Shown piece after piece: positions 44,768 through 52,606 of a stretch of 64,000 bases of DNA. Both the position numbers and the translations under genes were made by a program. Numbering within the stretch: the first letter of the stretch is position 1; each line of letters begins with the position of its first letter. This stretch comes from Roseimaritima multifibrata (lineage in GTDB: Bacteria; Planctomycetota; Planctomycetia; Pirellulales; Pirellulaceae): assembly GCF_007741495.1 (NCBI RefSeq), contig NZ_CP036262.1:124001-188000 (forward strand), written 5' to 3'. A model generated the notes under the pieces. It made no database searches. It was given only the letters and a program-made list of their open reading frames with translations, and had not been told where the DNA came from.

Positions 44768-44919
44768 CCAGCCTAGGTGGCCTGCCTTATTTCAAATTTG
44801 AAGAGCGGCATGCTCCTTCAAGGAATCGCCTGCCATATTTTATTTTTGCTTTAGTGTACGCTCGTGCATATCAGTTATGTAACTGACTTTCCCCGGGAAA
44901 CTTTCCTTTGGGATTTGAG

Positions 44920-45804
44920 TTAGCGAATTGGGCCCGTGAGGGAAGCGGTGTGAAACGCATTTAGATCCTCGTAACCAACATAGATTTCCGAGCGATCGAC
45001 TACCGATGTATCTGGTAGCCTGGCACCTAACATTGCTGTCAAGTCATTGGTCGCTTGCCTGCCAGTCGCGTCGTGATCGAGCCATAGCGTCACTTGGTTT
45101 GGGCTGAGCTTCACTATCTGCTCAACGGTGGCCTCTTTCAATGAAGCCGAATTCATCACGACCGCAGTATCATTACTGGACAGTAGGTGGCGGCTGATCG
45201 CGGTCAAGTAGTCGGTAAATCCTTCGAACACGGCAACGGATTCAGAACCTGGATTTCGCGTACTGATCGCCTTGCTGCCGAGTGAACCTTTGAAGCGACT
45301 GGTACGAAGTTCGTAGCAATCGCGATCGTTAGCGAAGCCAATCGCGAAGTATTCCTTGCCGTCACGGGTGTAGCGAATTTCGCGAAGTTGTTTTCGACTT
45401 GCCGGGTCATCCAGCCCGCGAGACTTCAGATACCGAATCAGCGAGTGTGACCGAAGTGGTTCAACGCTTGTAATTTCGGGGATTGAGGCCTGACGGGTCG
45501 CTATCACCTTTTTTACTGCCGCCCGCTGAGGCATTGGTTCACCAATCAGGCGGCGAAGCTCCACCAGGGCTTCTTTGACGGTATGAAGTTTGTTTAGTTC
45601 CTGAATCAAATCCAGCACGTCCCCATGTTTGCCAGTGGCAAAGTCATACCATTGATTGCGGTCGTTGATTTTGAACGAGGGCTCAGCTTCGTTACGGAGC
45701 GGGCTGCAATACCACAGTTCGTTTCCACGCCGATAGGTGGGAGCATGCCCGAGTCGCTCAAGCACATCGCTTAGCGGCAGTTGTTTCGCTTGATTGATAT
45801 TCAT
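44920..45804 (-). CDS. Plasmid primase-like protein (CHC2-like + TOPRIM)
   Basis: 294 residues. The N-terminal part PTYRRGNELWYCSPLRNEAEPSFKI, WYDFATGKHGDVLDLIQ resembles the primase zinc-binding domain, though only one of the usual Cys is visible, as in many mobile-element forms. The C-terminal TOPRIM domain has VAVFEGFTDYLTA (Glu) and VTLWLDHDATGRQATNDLTAM (DxD). Expected role: making primers for plasmid replication or for conjugal strand synthesis. It heads a minus-strand run with the ParA locus, some 300 nt away. Confidence 0.85.
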   Translation of the reverse strand: MNINQAKQLPLSDVLERLGHAPTYRRGNELWYCSPLRNEAEPSFKINDRNQWYDFATGKHGDVLDLIQELNKLHTVKEALVELRRLIGEPMPQRAAVKKVIATRQASIPEITSVEPLRSHSLIRYLKSRGLDDPASRKQLREIRYTRDGKEYFAIGFANDRDCYELRTSRFKGSLGSKAISTRNPGSESVAVFEGFTDYLTAISRHLLSSNDTAVVMNSASLKEATVEQIVKLSPNQVTLWLDHDATGRQATNDLTAMLGARLPDTSVVDRSEIYVGYEDLNAFHTASLTGPIR

Positions 45805-45890
45805 GCAGTACTCCTTTGTTTAACGGTATGCCATGCCGTGAGTTGCCAAGCAACATAAATGGGGCGACCAGGACGGCCGCCCCACAGATG

Positions 45891-46292
45891 TCAGTGCTCA
45901 GACGGCAAATACAATGTCCAGTACGTTCCGTCGAAGCCTGCCCAAACGTCGATGCAATCGAACGGAAAGTCAGTGAAGTCAATCGCCTGCGCGATGAATG
46001 GCTTCAGTCCCTTGTCGGCTACGGCGTACAGACTGGCTGTCTGTTCGTCGGTGACTTCAAGTCTCCAAAATTGGAGGGACTGCAACCGGTCGTCCCGTTT
46101 CATTGCGTTTCGCATTTCCGGGCCAACGAAATACGAAGCAATAGCGTCGATTAGCCAGTAGGCCTGGGCGTTCTCTGCAAGGTACTTGATGCCCGGCGTA
46201 TAGATCACCGATCGGTTCAGCGTCCGGTAGCGAAGGTCGTCGCCAGTAAATTGCTGAAGATCTGCTTTTGAGAAGGAGCTCGTAATTGTCAT
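45891..46292 (-). CDS. DUF6876-family plasmid protein
   Basis: 133 residues with the family pattern LQQFTGDDLRYRTL, VIYTPGIKYLAENAQAYWLIDAIASY, FWRLEVTD, and the end IDFTDFPFDCIDVW..YLPSEH. Found on plasmids and phages of many groups; no function is known. Its start overlaps the stop of the 46289 gene by 4 nt, so they are translated together. Confidence 0.8.
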   Translation of the reverse strand: MTITSSFSKADLQQFTGDDLRYRTLNRSVIYTPGIKYLAENAQAYWLIDAIASYFVGPEMRNAMKRDDRLQSLQFWRLEVTDEQTASLYAVADKGLKPFIAQAIDFTDFPFDCIDVWAGFDGTYWTLYLPSEH

Positions 46293-46510
46293 GCGGCACC
46301 TCCATCAGCTTGCTCGTGTATTGCGGGCTGGCAGACGATACGCCCGTCCAGAGGAAGGCAATCAAGCTGGATAATGAAGCCGCCACTCTTCGTATCCCAA
46401 GCGGCGCCAATGCGGTTCCAGTACGATTTGCCATCGCCGATGTCTCTGACCTGATAGGCAAAGAGCGATGGTCTCTTTGCAGAAGATGAAGTTGTTGATG
46501 TATCTGACAT
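46289..46510 (-). CDS. Small conserved plasmid protein
   Basis: 73 residues from ATG 46510, preceded by AAAGGA at proper distance. Sequence core: LFAYQVRDIGDGKSYWNRIGAAWDTKSGGFIIQLDCLPLDGRIV, a pattern I have met in small proteins of plasmids and integrative elements (usually ...WTRIGAAWPHKDGKGFN.QLD..PLDGR.). Function not known. Overlaps with the DUF6876 gene (ATGA). Confidence 0.75.
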   Translation of the reverse strand: MSDTSTTSSSAKRPSLFAYQVRDIGDGKSYWNRIGAAWDTKSGGFIIQLDCLPLDGRIVCQPAIHEQADGGAA

Positions 46511-46608
46511 AAAAGTCCTTTCTTTGTTTTTCCGGCCACAAAACCCTTGCGGCCGATGGTGAGCAAAGAATGCCACGTTCGTCGGATCGGCCCGACAGGG
46601 ACGAGTCG

Positions 46609-46666
46609 CAGTCCAGGGTTAAAGTGGGGGGACCATTTTTGGGGGAGCCGCTTTAATCCTGGACTG
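46609..46666. promoter_or_regulatory. 20-bp inverted repeat upstream of the two small plasmid genes
   Basis: GCAGTCCAGGGTTAAAGTGG (46609-46628) is mirrored by CCGCTTTAATCCTGGACTGC (46647-46666) with two mismatches, 99 nt before ATG 46510. It could be a regulator site or a hairpin in the leader. Confidence 0.5.
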
Positions 46667-46775
46667 CGCCGGCGGTGGTATTAGCGACACCAGCCACCGG
46701 CCGTATGGTTTTGGACCTGGAGAGCAGAATGAGGGCTCAAGATTGAAAGCCAACGTGTTTCATCGCGACAAAAAA

Positions 46776-47525
46776 TTAGCGATCGATTCCAGTAGAATCG
46801 TCCGTCGAGCTTCGGAAGGATGAGGAGGGGGATGCACTGGCTTCAGCGGCAAGAATGGCCTGGGCTGTATCCAAGTGCCCGTGCAATTCCGCAGCCCGGC
46901 GTATCCTTGGCAGTAATGTTGCCTTGGCGTGGGAGCCGATTCGACTTTTATCGATCAAAAGCGTTACGGCTTCCGTCTTGCCTGCTGCCGCCGCTTCGTG
47001 CAATGGTGTGTAACCAGTGTTGTTCTTGGCAAAAGCATCCGCGTCTGCAGCGGGATCAAGCAGTGACCGAATCATCGGAACATGACCTTTCTTGGCCGCA
47101 AAGTGCAATGCTGTGTCGCCCGCCGGCGTTGCCAGATCGACAGACGCACCGGCTCGAATCAATTCATGAGCCAGATACTGGAACCCGCCGTTTGCAGCGT
47201 AATGGAGCGGCGATTTTCCCGCAGTATTGACTGCATCAGGATCCGCACCACTTTCAAGCAGAAGAGTGGTGAAGCCGATATCGCCTGTTCGTGCGGCCCG
47301 ATGTAAAAGAGTGTCGCCGTTCTGGCCGATTATTTGGTGTATGTCAGCACCGCGTTTGATCAGTTCGCGTCCGGTGTTGAACCGCCCATATTTCTGTGCG
47401 ACTTCCAGAACCGTCAGTCCCGAGAGGCTACGTGCGTCGACAGTAGCCCCCTTCGAGATTGCCTCGTCGATGCCGCTATTACGTCCCTCTTGGATGGATT
47501 GAATCAGTTCATACTCTGGTAACAT
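46776..47525 (-). CDS. Ankyrin-repeat protein
   Basis: 249 residues. Six ankyrin units of about 33 residues, clearest in GQNGDTLLHRAARTGDIGFTTLLLESGADPDAV, AGKSPLHYAANGGFQYLAHELIRAGASVDLA, AGDTALHFAAKKGHVPMIRSLL and TGYTPLHEAAAAGKTEAVTLLID. The tail is Ser-rich. No signal peptide, so a cytoplasmic protein-binding scaffold; partner unknown. Such proteins are found in mobile elements and near defence genes, which is only context here. Confidence 0.9.
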   Translation of the reverse strand: MLPEYELIQSIQEGRNSGIDEAISKGATVDARSLSGLTVLEVAQKYGRFNTGRELIKRGADIHQIIGQNGDTLLHRAARTGDIGFTTLLLESGADPDAVNTAGKSPLHYAANGGFQYLAHELIRAGASVDLATPAGDTALHFAAKKGHVPMIRSLLDPAADADAFAKNNTGYTPLHEAAAAGKTEAVTLLIDKSRIGSHAKATLLPRIRRAAELHGHLDTAQAILAAEASASPSSSFRSSTDDSTGIDR

Positions 47526-47980
47526 GCCGCCTCATGGAGCGGCGATAGAGCAAATTGAGGAACGCCGCAAGAAAAAAACGCAGGATGAATCAAATATTCA
47601 TCGCTGAGACCACCTAATTCACATGCAGTATTGAGCGAGTGCAGCCTCTGAGTCATCGACGCGTTGAAGCGACATTTCGTTGACATTGCTAACTCTTAAT
47701 GCGGCGGTAGCGAATAGCACAACGCCGCAAGATTCCACGAATTCACAATTATCTCGAGGTGCTTAAGGGCGTCTCCTTATGGGCGATGGAATTCCCCACG
47801 ATCACCAGCGCCTAACCACTCCCCAAGAACCTTCTTTTGATTAATACGAGACTCTCAAGGCGAATTCGGTCCCAAACATCAGTCTGCGGTAGTCAATTGA
47901 GTTGCCAGCCACGGCAACGGGGGGTACGATGCAGGGCATCGCTAAAACACTCAATATTCAGTCGATCTGGGGTCCCAAAC
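47526..47980. other. Divergent spacer, no gene supported
   Basis: Between the ankyrin gene (minus) and the FCD-like gene (plus). GGAACGCCGCAAG-like segments at about 47559 and 47720. A frame open from 47837 leads into the next gene, but no good start lies in it before GTG 47981. Confidence 0.45.
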
Positions 47981-49075
47981 GTGCCTATTCAGTCGTTTCC
48001 TAGACTTGTAGACCAACTTAGTGGAATTGGCATTATCACAGAGCTTCAAAATCTGATCGATGATGCGAGGGCAGAATTCGGAGATGTCGTTCCGAGCGAG
48101 TTCCGCGAAGCCATTGCGTGGTTTCTTCGAGACTGCATTGAGAACCATGACCCACGTCATCTGAAGCGATTATTCGCCATTCGACTGCCGATCGAAACGC
48201 AATTTGCTTTCAGGCTTGGGCACGCTGCTCGAAGTGATAGCAGGTCATTCGAGGTTAAAAAGGCAAAATCCAATCTTCTGGAAATTATTACGAAGATGGA
48301 ACGCTCGGAAGCAGGTAATTGGACTGAGTTCTTTGAGCTTGACCTGGCGTTTCATGGGGAGATCGCTAGAGGCGCCGAAGCGCAGGACGCAGCTCTGTTG
48401 ATTCAAGAACTGCGGTCTGCGTATGGCATCGAAGACGTCTACCGATTTGACAGCAAAGATATCGAGTACGTGATCGATTCGCACCGAAAGATCTACAACG
48501 CCATTTTTGACCCAGGGGGGTCGGATGAAAGCATTCGGGAAGTATTGGCAAATCATATTTTGGAAGCAAAAACGTTAGAAAAGTGGGAGACAGAGCAGGA
48601 AAATCGTGCTAGCAAAGCTGAGCAAGGCGAAAGATTCGCTGACAGTAATGCCGAAGATAGGGAAAGGCCTAGCTTCAGGGAGGAAGATTCTATGGACCAG
48701 AATGATGTGGAACGATTGCTCATTGACTACCGGGATCGAGCAGTGGAAATTGTTGGTAGTGATCCCAACGAGTTCATTGACCAAGTGCGTACCGAACTGC
48801 AGCATCGAATCGAGGGAAACCCTGCGGGTTTTGAACCGATTCAGTGCGATGCTGTAGTCGAGGAAATGCTCATGAGAAAAAAATACGGTGCCGACCGATT
48901 CGTTCTGTATCGGTGGCAAGAACGTGTAGGCGTGCGGGGAGAGCCGCGGGTTATCGCAAAGACTCTCGGGACTGCTTCCAATTGGGCGGATATCGTACAG
49001 CTAGAACTTGAGAATGATGGCGGTAGCAACATTCTTAACCCAAGCTCTCAAGATCGATTTGTCTCTCTACGTTGA
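47981..49075 (+). CDS. FCD (FadR C-terminal)-like domain protein, no recognised HTH
   Basis: About 364 residues from GTG 47981, 8 nt after GGGG. Residues about 15-190 look like the all-helical FCD ligand domain of FadR/GntR regulators: VPSEFREAIAWFLRDCI, LLEIITKME, FFELDLAFHGEIARGA, HRKIYNAIF, ILEAKTLEKWETE, with the metal-type pattern D-x3-H (DLAFHGEI) and a later His (DSHRKI). The usual N-terminal winged helix is lacking. A linker follows, then a C-terminal domain of about 130 residues (MDQNDVERLLIDYRDRAVEIVG..) I do not recognise. The stop overlaps the start of the retropepsin-like gene, so the two are coupled. The match to FCD is by eye. Confidence 0.6.
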   Translation: MPIQSFPRLVDQLSGIGIITELQNLIDDARAEFGDVVPSEFREAIAWFLRDCIENHDPRHLKRLFAIRLPIETQFAFRLGHAARSDSRSFEVKKAKSNLLEIITKMERSEAGNWTEFFELDLAFHGEIARGAEAQDAALLIQELRSAYGIEDVYRFDSKDIEYVIDSHRKIYNAIFDPGGSDESIREVLANHILEAKTLEKWETEQENRASKAEQGERFADSNAEDRERPSFREEDSMDQNDVERLLIDYRDRAVEIVGSDPNEFIDQVRTELQHRIEGNPAGFEPIQCDAVVEEMLMRKKYGADRFVLYRWQERVGVRGEPRVIAKTLGTASNWADIVQLELENDGGSNILNPSSQDRFVSLR

Positions 49076-49749
49076 ATACCCAATTGCCGCCAGGTTCCAA
49101 TCCTACAAAAATCTTTGAGATCGAGAGTGGGAGCAGAGAGAACCGAAATAGTACGTCACTGCGAACCGGAGTGTCACAGACGCTGTTTTGGCATCGTATT
49201 TACATTCCGATTTTCGTTCGTGTCGTCAGAAAGGATAAGGCGGTTGGCGAGTGGAAAAAGATTCAGATGTTGCTCGACACCGGGTCTGACCACTCAACGT
49301 TGCCGCCCCCTAACTCGCTTCATTATCCATTTCTTCGTGATTGGAAAAAACACGCCCAGGGCAGTCAGAGGGTTCACACCGACTGCGGTGACTATTCGAC
49401 TCAGATCGTTGATGTCCTGTACAAGATTGACGGTTTCAACGACGTCATGTTTTGTGGTTGTTTTGGATTCCGTAACGATCTTTTTCGCGCGAAAGAACGT
49501 GGCCTCGTCCATGGGCTGCAAGATATGCTTAAGAAACTTCGAAGCACGAGAAATGTTTCAAAGACTGACGAAGCCGCCAACCAGACAATGGAGACATGGT
49601 CGTCTAACCCGCTAAATTACTGTGGCCTCCTAAGCCTACAAAACGTTTTAGTGCACTTTGACGTTCGTGCCTATTATGACAAGCACTCTCCGAGTGGGTA
49701 CATGCTCTCGCTTGAGTATCGCGGCGGCGGGAAACCCGATTCCCCGTAA
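49072..49749 (+). CDS. Retropepsin-like aspartic protease-fold protein
   Basis: 225 residues from a TTG start that overlaps the previous stop (TTGA). The segment KIQMLLDTGSDHSTLPP carries the D-T-G-S signature of retroviral-type aspartic proteases, preceded by a beta-rich piece (IYIPIFVRVV) as expected. After it come QIVDVLYKIDGFNDVMFCGCFGFRND and, near the end, YCGLLSLQNVLVHFDVRAYY, where the usual second hydrophobic-Gly element (here CGLLSL) may be. Such enzymes act as dimers. With its coupled FCD-like partner it may form a sensor-protease pair; this is an inference. Confidence 0.65.
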   Translation: MNTQLPPGSNPTKIFEIESGSRENRNSTSLRTGVSQTLFWHRIYIPIFVRVVRKDKAVGEWKKIQMLLDTGSDHSTLPPPNSLHYPFLRDWKKHAQGSQRVHTDCGDYSTQIVDVLYKIDGFNDVMFCGCFGFRNDLFRAKERGLVHGLQDMLKKLRSTRNVSKTDEAANQTMETWSSNPLNYCGLLSLQNVLVHFDVRAYYDKHSPSGYMLSLEYRGGGKPDSP

Positions 49750-49755
49750 TGCAGA

Positions 49756-49893
49756 GATTTCCCAGCCGAGCATTGGAGCCACCTACGAACCACCAATCCG
49801 ATCGAATCCTTGTTCGCGACTCTCGCAAGCCAAAACCGGAAAAACTTCCTTTCCGCTGTCTGACAGGCCCTCGATGCCGCGATCCGGCGATAA
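49756..49893 (+). pseudogene. Remnant of an IS256-type transposase C-terminus
   Basis: Translation of the frame beginning at 49756 gives FPAEHWSHLRTTNPIESLFA, the well-known stretch of IS256/mutator transposases with the last catalytic Glu, then TLASQNRKNFLSAV, a stop at 49861, and ALDAAIRR beyond. The rest of the gene is gone. It differs from the intact copy at 40292, so another IS once lay here. Confidence 0.75.
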
Positions 49894-49927
49894 TCGGCTG
49901 CAGCGTCGTTAAGTTTGATCTAGACTA

Positions 49928-49964
49928 AAAAACGCAGGATCGGATAATCCAACCCTGCGTTTGG
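49928..49964 (-). terminator. Terminator for the small membrane-protein gene
   Basis: Arms AAACGCAGG and CCTGCGTTT around about 16 nt; on the minus strand the hairpin is followed by TTTTTT. It lies 75 nt after the 50038 stop. Confidence 0.7.
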
Positions 49965-50037
49965 GAGTTTTGGCTGGGTGCGATCAACAATCAGCCAAGG
50001 TTCTTACGATTTAGACCGCGAGCGGCCGGCTTTTGAG

Positions 50038-50226
50038 CTAGTCGCTCGTTTTTTTGTGCCCCACGGTGTTTTTCCAAAAAGTCACTTGAAAGCTGCCACT
50101 CCTGCCCCAGTCGCTCCAGTGGACAGCGAATGTCGCAATAGCGAACAGGCCAAGAACCGCAAGCAGCCCAAGTGCCGGAAAAAACAACCACGGGTCAGAA
50201 AGAACAAACATAAGAAGTTCATTCAT
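50038..50226 (-). CDS. Small membrane protein
   Basis: 62 residues. ATG 50226 is preceded by AAGGAG with 8-nt spacing, one of the best ribosome sites in the window. One long hydrophobic helix (PWLFFPALGLLAVLGLFAIATFAVHW) with a basic tail (WKNTVGHKKTSD). Family unknown. The terminator downstream supports a real short transcript; small membrane proteins near defence cargo may be toxins or effectors, but nothing shows that here. Confidence 0.6.
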   Translation of the reverse strand: MNELLMFVLSDPWLFFPALGLLAVLGLFAIATFAVHWSDWGRSGSFQVTFWKNTVGHKKTSD

Positions 50227-50685
50227 GGCCGCGTCTCCTTGTTTTTAGGGAAATGAAACGCGAGAAAACCGATTTCCCTCGCTCAATAACATGTATTAGG
50301 GCTTTGAGTCTTCTATCCAAGTAAATTAAGCAAATTAAGCAAATTTTTTGGTTATTACTCGGGCCGGGAGTTACAGGATCTGCTGGATATGCGTCAATGC
50401 TATGGATTCCCTTTACTTTTCCAAGGATCGAAAAAATTCAGCGACCGGGTTCTTCGCACCGCACATTGCCCGGCCAAGACAAGGGTATAAAAGCTAGACA
50501 ATAAGGCAATTACCCCCCCCGCTGTCCCCATGCTCGACAGTCGAAACCAGGTTTTTGCTGGAAAAAACAGGTGTAAAGCACCTTCCGAATATCCAGAAAA
50601 CAATCAAAAAACATTCTGAGAACTCTGAAAAAAATTTCGGCCCAGCCGGACATTTTTTGTTGACGGAGCGTCGTATTGAGTATTT
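50227..50685. other. Divergent spacer with short A/T-rich direct repeats
   Basis: AAATTAAGC occurs in tandem at 50322-50346 (last copy partial). The region also has a CCCCCCCC run (50513-50520). No gene supported. Confidence 0.5.
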
Positions 50686-51156
50686 ATGGTTCAAATTATG
50701 GATGAAGATCAGAGAATAGATGACGAACTCCGTTCGCAAATTGCCGAAGAACACGGTTCGCAAATTGCCGAAGAACTCACGCCGATGGATCGGTCCGAGA
50801 CGGCATTAGAAATGCTGCGGACGCTTGAACACGAATTTCGCGGAGAGCTACTCAGCCGACGGCAAATAGGTTTGTTTTCGGATTCGTGCGGGCTTCTCCG
50901 AAGAATCGTTCGCGGATTCTCCGGAAACACGCGGCTTCGCGAGAACATCCTAGGATTTATGGACGGATTTGAAGAAACGGCGTTAAACGACAAACAACTT
51001 GCGGCTTTAACGGATATCTTGGACGACGGAGCAAGTTTAGGCTTTACCCTCAACGACGGATTCAATGAAACAAGATCAATCGATGAAAAAGGTACCTCCT
51101 GGACCGAACGATCTACCGAACGTGAATCAGGAAAACAGCCAAAATCCGGACTTTAA
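50686..51156 (+). CDS. Unknown acidic helical protein, gene 1 of three-gene operon
   Basis: 156 residues (or from ATG 50698). Very acidic at the start (MDEDQRIDDELRSQIAEEHGSQIAEEL, with a SQIAEE duplication), then a helical core ETALEMLRTLEHEFRGELLSRRQIGLFSDSCGLLRRIVRGFSGN and TALNDKQLAALTDILDDGASLGF, then a Ser/Thr/Lys tail. No signal or membrane part. The last 92 nt overlap the next gene in another frame, which is a lot and suggests translational coupling or that this frame's tail has extended by mutation. I do not recognise a family. Confidence 0.6.
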   Translation: MVQIMDEDQRIDDELRSQIAEEHGSQIAEELTPMDRSETALEMLRTLEHEFRGELLSRRQIGLFSDSCGLLRRIVRGFSGNTRLRENILGFMDGFEETALNDKQLAALTDILDDGASLGFTLNDGFNETRSIDEKGTSWTERSTERESGKQPKSGL

Positions 51157-52606
51157 GGATCGAATCGCCGACAGGACACTATTGAAGCCTGAATTCCATC
51201 CCATTTGCACTCGGGGTCAGGTCAACAAAAGAAGGAGCGAACGGAACAACGAGGCTAGATACGCAAAATTCAAAATAGAGTTGCCCGCTCTTGAAACTGC
51301 AAATTTTTACAACTTGATTGGGTTAAAAACGGGACGGGGCATGTCCTACGACAATTTTGTCGAAACGGTCACGTTTCTTGCCTTCTTGTTCCCAGATCAG
51401 TTTCGAAACAAAACATTTTCCGACGTAGCATCGCATCCAGATGCTTTCGAAGAATCTGAAGCTTGGAAACTGATTTGCAACAAATTGATTTCAAATCACG
51501 TTTCAGAGAAACGATATTTCAAAGCCTTCAAGAGAGCTAGAGAGGCGTCAGCGGCTACAGATGACGAAAACCGGAAACCCTGTGTTAAACCGATTGGCGT
51601 TTCAACGAATTCTTTGGCGACCAGAGATAACACACAAGTCGAACAGTCCGGCTTCTCGGATTCCGACTCAGCCATCGTTGCAAAACCACCCTGGCCTGCA
51701 AATGCCCCATTCGCGGAAGTTATCTTGAAAGCCAGTACGGCTAAGCGGGGCGACGCCACGCACTCCTCCCAGCCAGATGGAGTATCGACATCTGGCCAAA
51801 CCGATCAGATGTCGAAAGATGAAACTGACGGCGATGCAGAAGATCGGCCGGGCGAACAGTCAGTGGTCGAGACTCCCTCCAAAGACTCTCGCGTAGGCTC
51901 TGGTCACAACAATCTCAATCCCGGTGACGATACGAGAGCTGAACAATTAGGGAACGATGAAACAAATGAAAGGATTCCCGAATTCCCGACTGACGATTCG
52001 TCACGTCATCAAGCAAAGATTGAGAGGGCAACCGTTGATACCGACGATGCCCCATCGCCAGCCAGTAAGCTCGCTCCAAGTACCGATGCCGGCGAGCCGC
52101 TGGCCTCGGAAGAAAAGCGAAGTAGACAATATGTGGCACCAAAGGAGAATCACGACTACCGCCGAGTGCTGGTGGTCGCAATTGGAATCATCGCATTTCT
52201 GATTACACTGTCGATTATCGATCGGCAACCTCCCTCAGCTCCGACCGACCACCTGACACCATCATCTGAAGAAAAGTACGCCGAAACGGTTGAAGGTACT
52301 GGAGACTTGTTGGTCACGGGCAAACTAACAGGCCAAGTGGTGGATGCAAAAACAGCTCAGCCCATTGTCGATGCTACAGTAACGGTTTACGAAGTTAACG
52401 GTCTGAGGCTACCTGACCTCGAAATTGTCACCGATGATCGCGGCGAGTATAAACTGGCTATTCCTGGTCGCTACGCCTCATTGCAGATAGATGTGCAAGC
52501 CGCGAAGCCTGACTATCGACAGCGTAGTAAACGCATCATTTCACTTGACAGTTATGACGGATCTCCTGTCGAAATAGTGTTACATCCGGATGAGACGAAT
52601 GAATAA
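51065..52606 (+). CDS. Unknown single-pass membrane protein with external carboxypeptidase-regulatory-like domain, gene 2
   Basis: 513 residues. The cytoplasmic N-part has a small helical domain (FKIELPALETANFYNLIGLKTGRGMSYDNFVETVTFLAFLFPDQF, then AWKLICNKLISNHVSEKRYFKAFKRA) and a disordered acidic/Ser/Thr stretch of about 200 residues. One membrane helix (VLVVAIGIIAFLITLSIID) follows at about 375. The outer part ends with a carboxypeptidase-regulatory-like/CNA-B-type beta domain (LTGQVVDAKTAQPIVDATVTVYEV, DRGEYKLAIPGRYASLQIDV). The organisation is that of a signal-passing protein across a membrane. No family known to me. The gene overlaps both neighbours, so the three form one operon. Confidence 0.75.
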   Translation: MKQDQSMKKVPPGPNDLPNVNQENSQNPDFKDRIADRTLLKPEFHPICTRGQVNKRRSERNNEARYAKFKIELPALETANFYNLIGLKTGRGMSYDNFVETVTFLAFLFPDQFRNKTFSDVASHPDAFEESEAWKLICNKLISNHVSEKRYFKAFKRAREASAATDDENRKPCVKPIGVSTNSLATRDNTQVEQSGFSDSDSAIVAKPPWPANAPFAEVILKASTAKRGDATHSSQPDGVSTSGQTDQMSKDETDGDAEDRPGEQSVVETPSKDSRVGSGHNNLNPGDDTRAEQLGNDETNERIPEFPTDDSSRHQAKIERATVDTDDAPSPASKLAPSTDAGEPLASEEKRSRQYVAPKENHDYRRVLVVAIGIIAFLITLSIIDRQPPSAPTDHLTPSSEEKYAETVEGTGDLLVTGKLTGQVVDAKTAQPIVDATVTVYEVNGLRLPDLEIVTDDRGEYKLAIPGRYASLQIDVQAAKPDYRQRSKRIISLDSYDGSPVEIVLHPDETNE

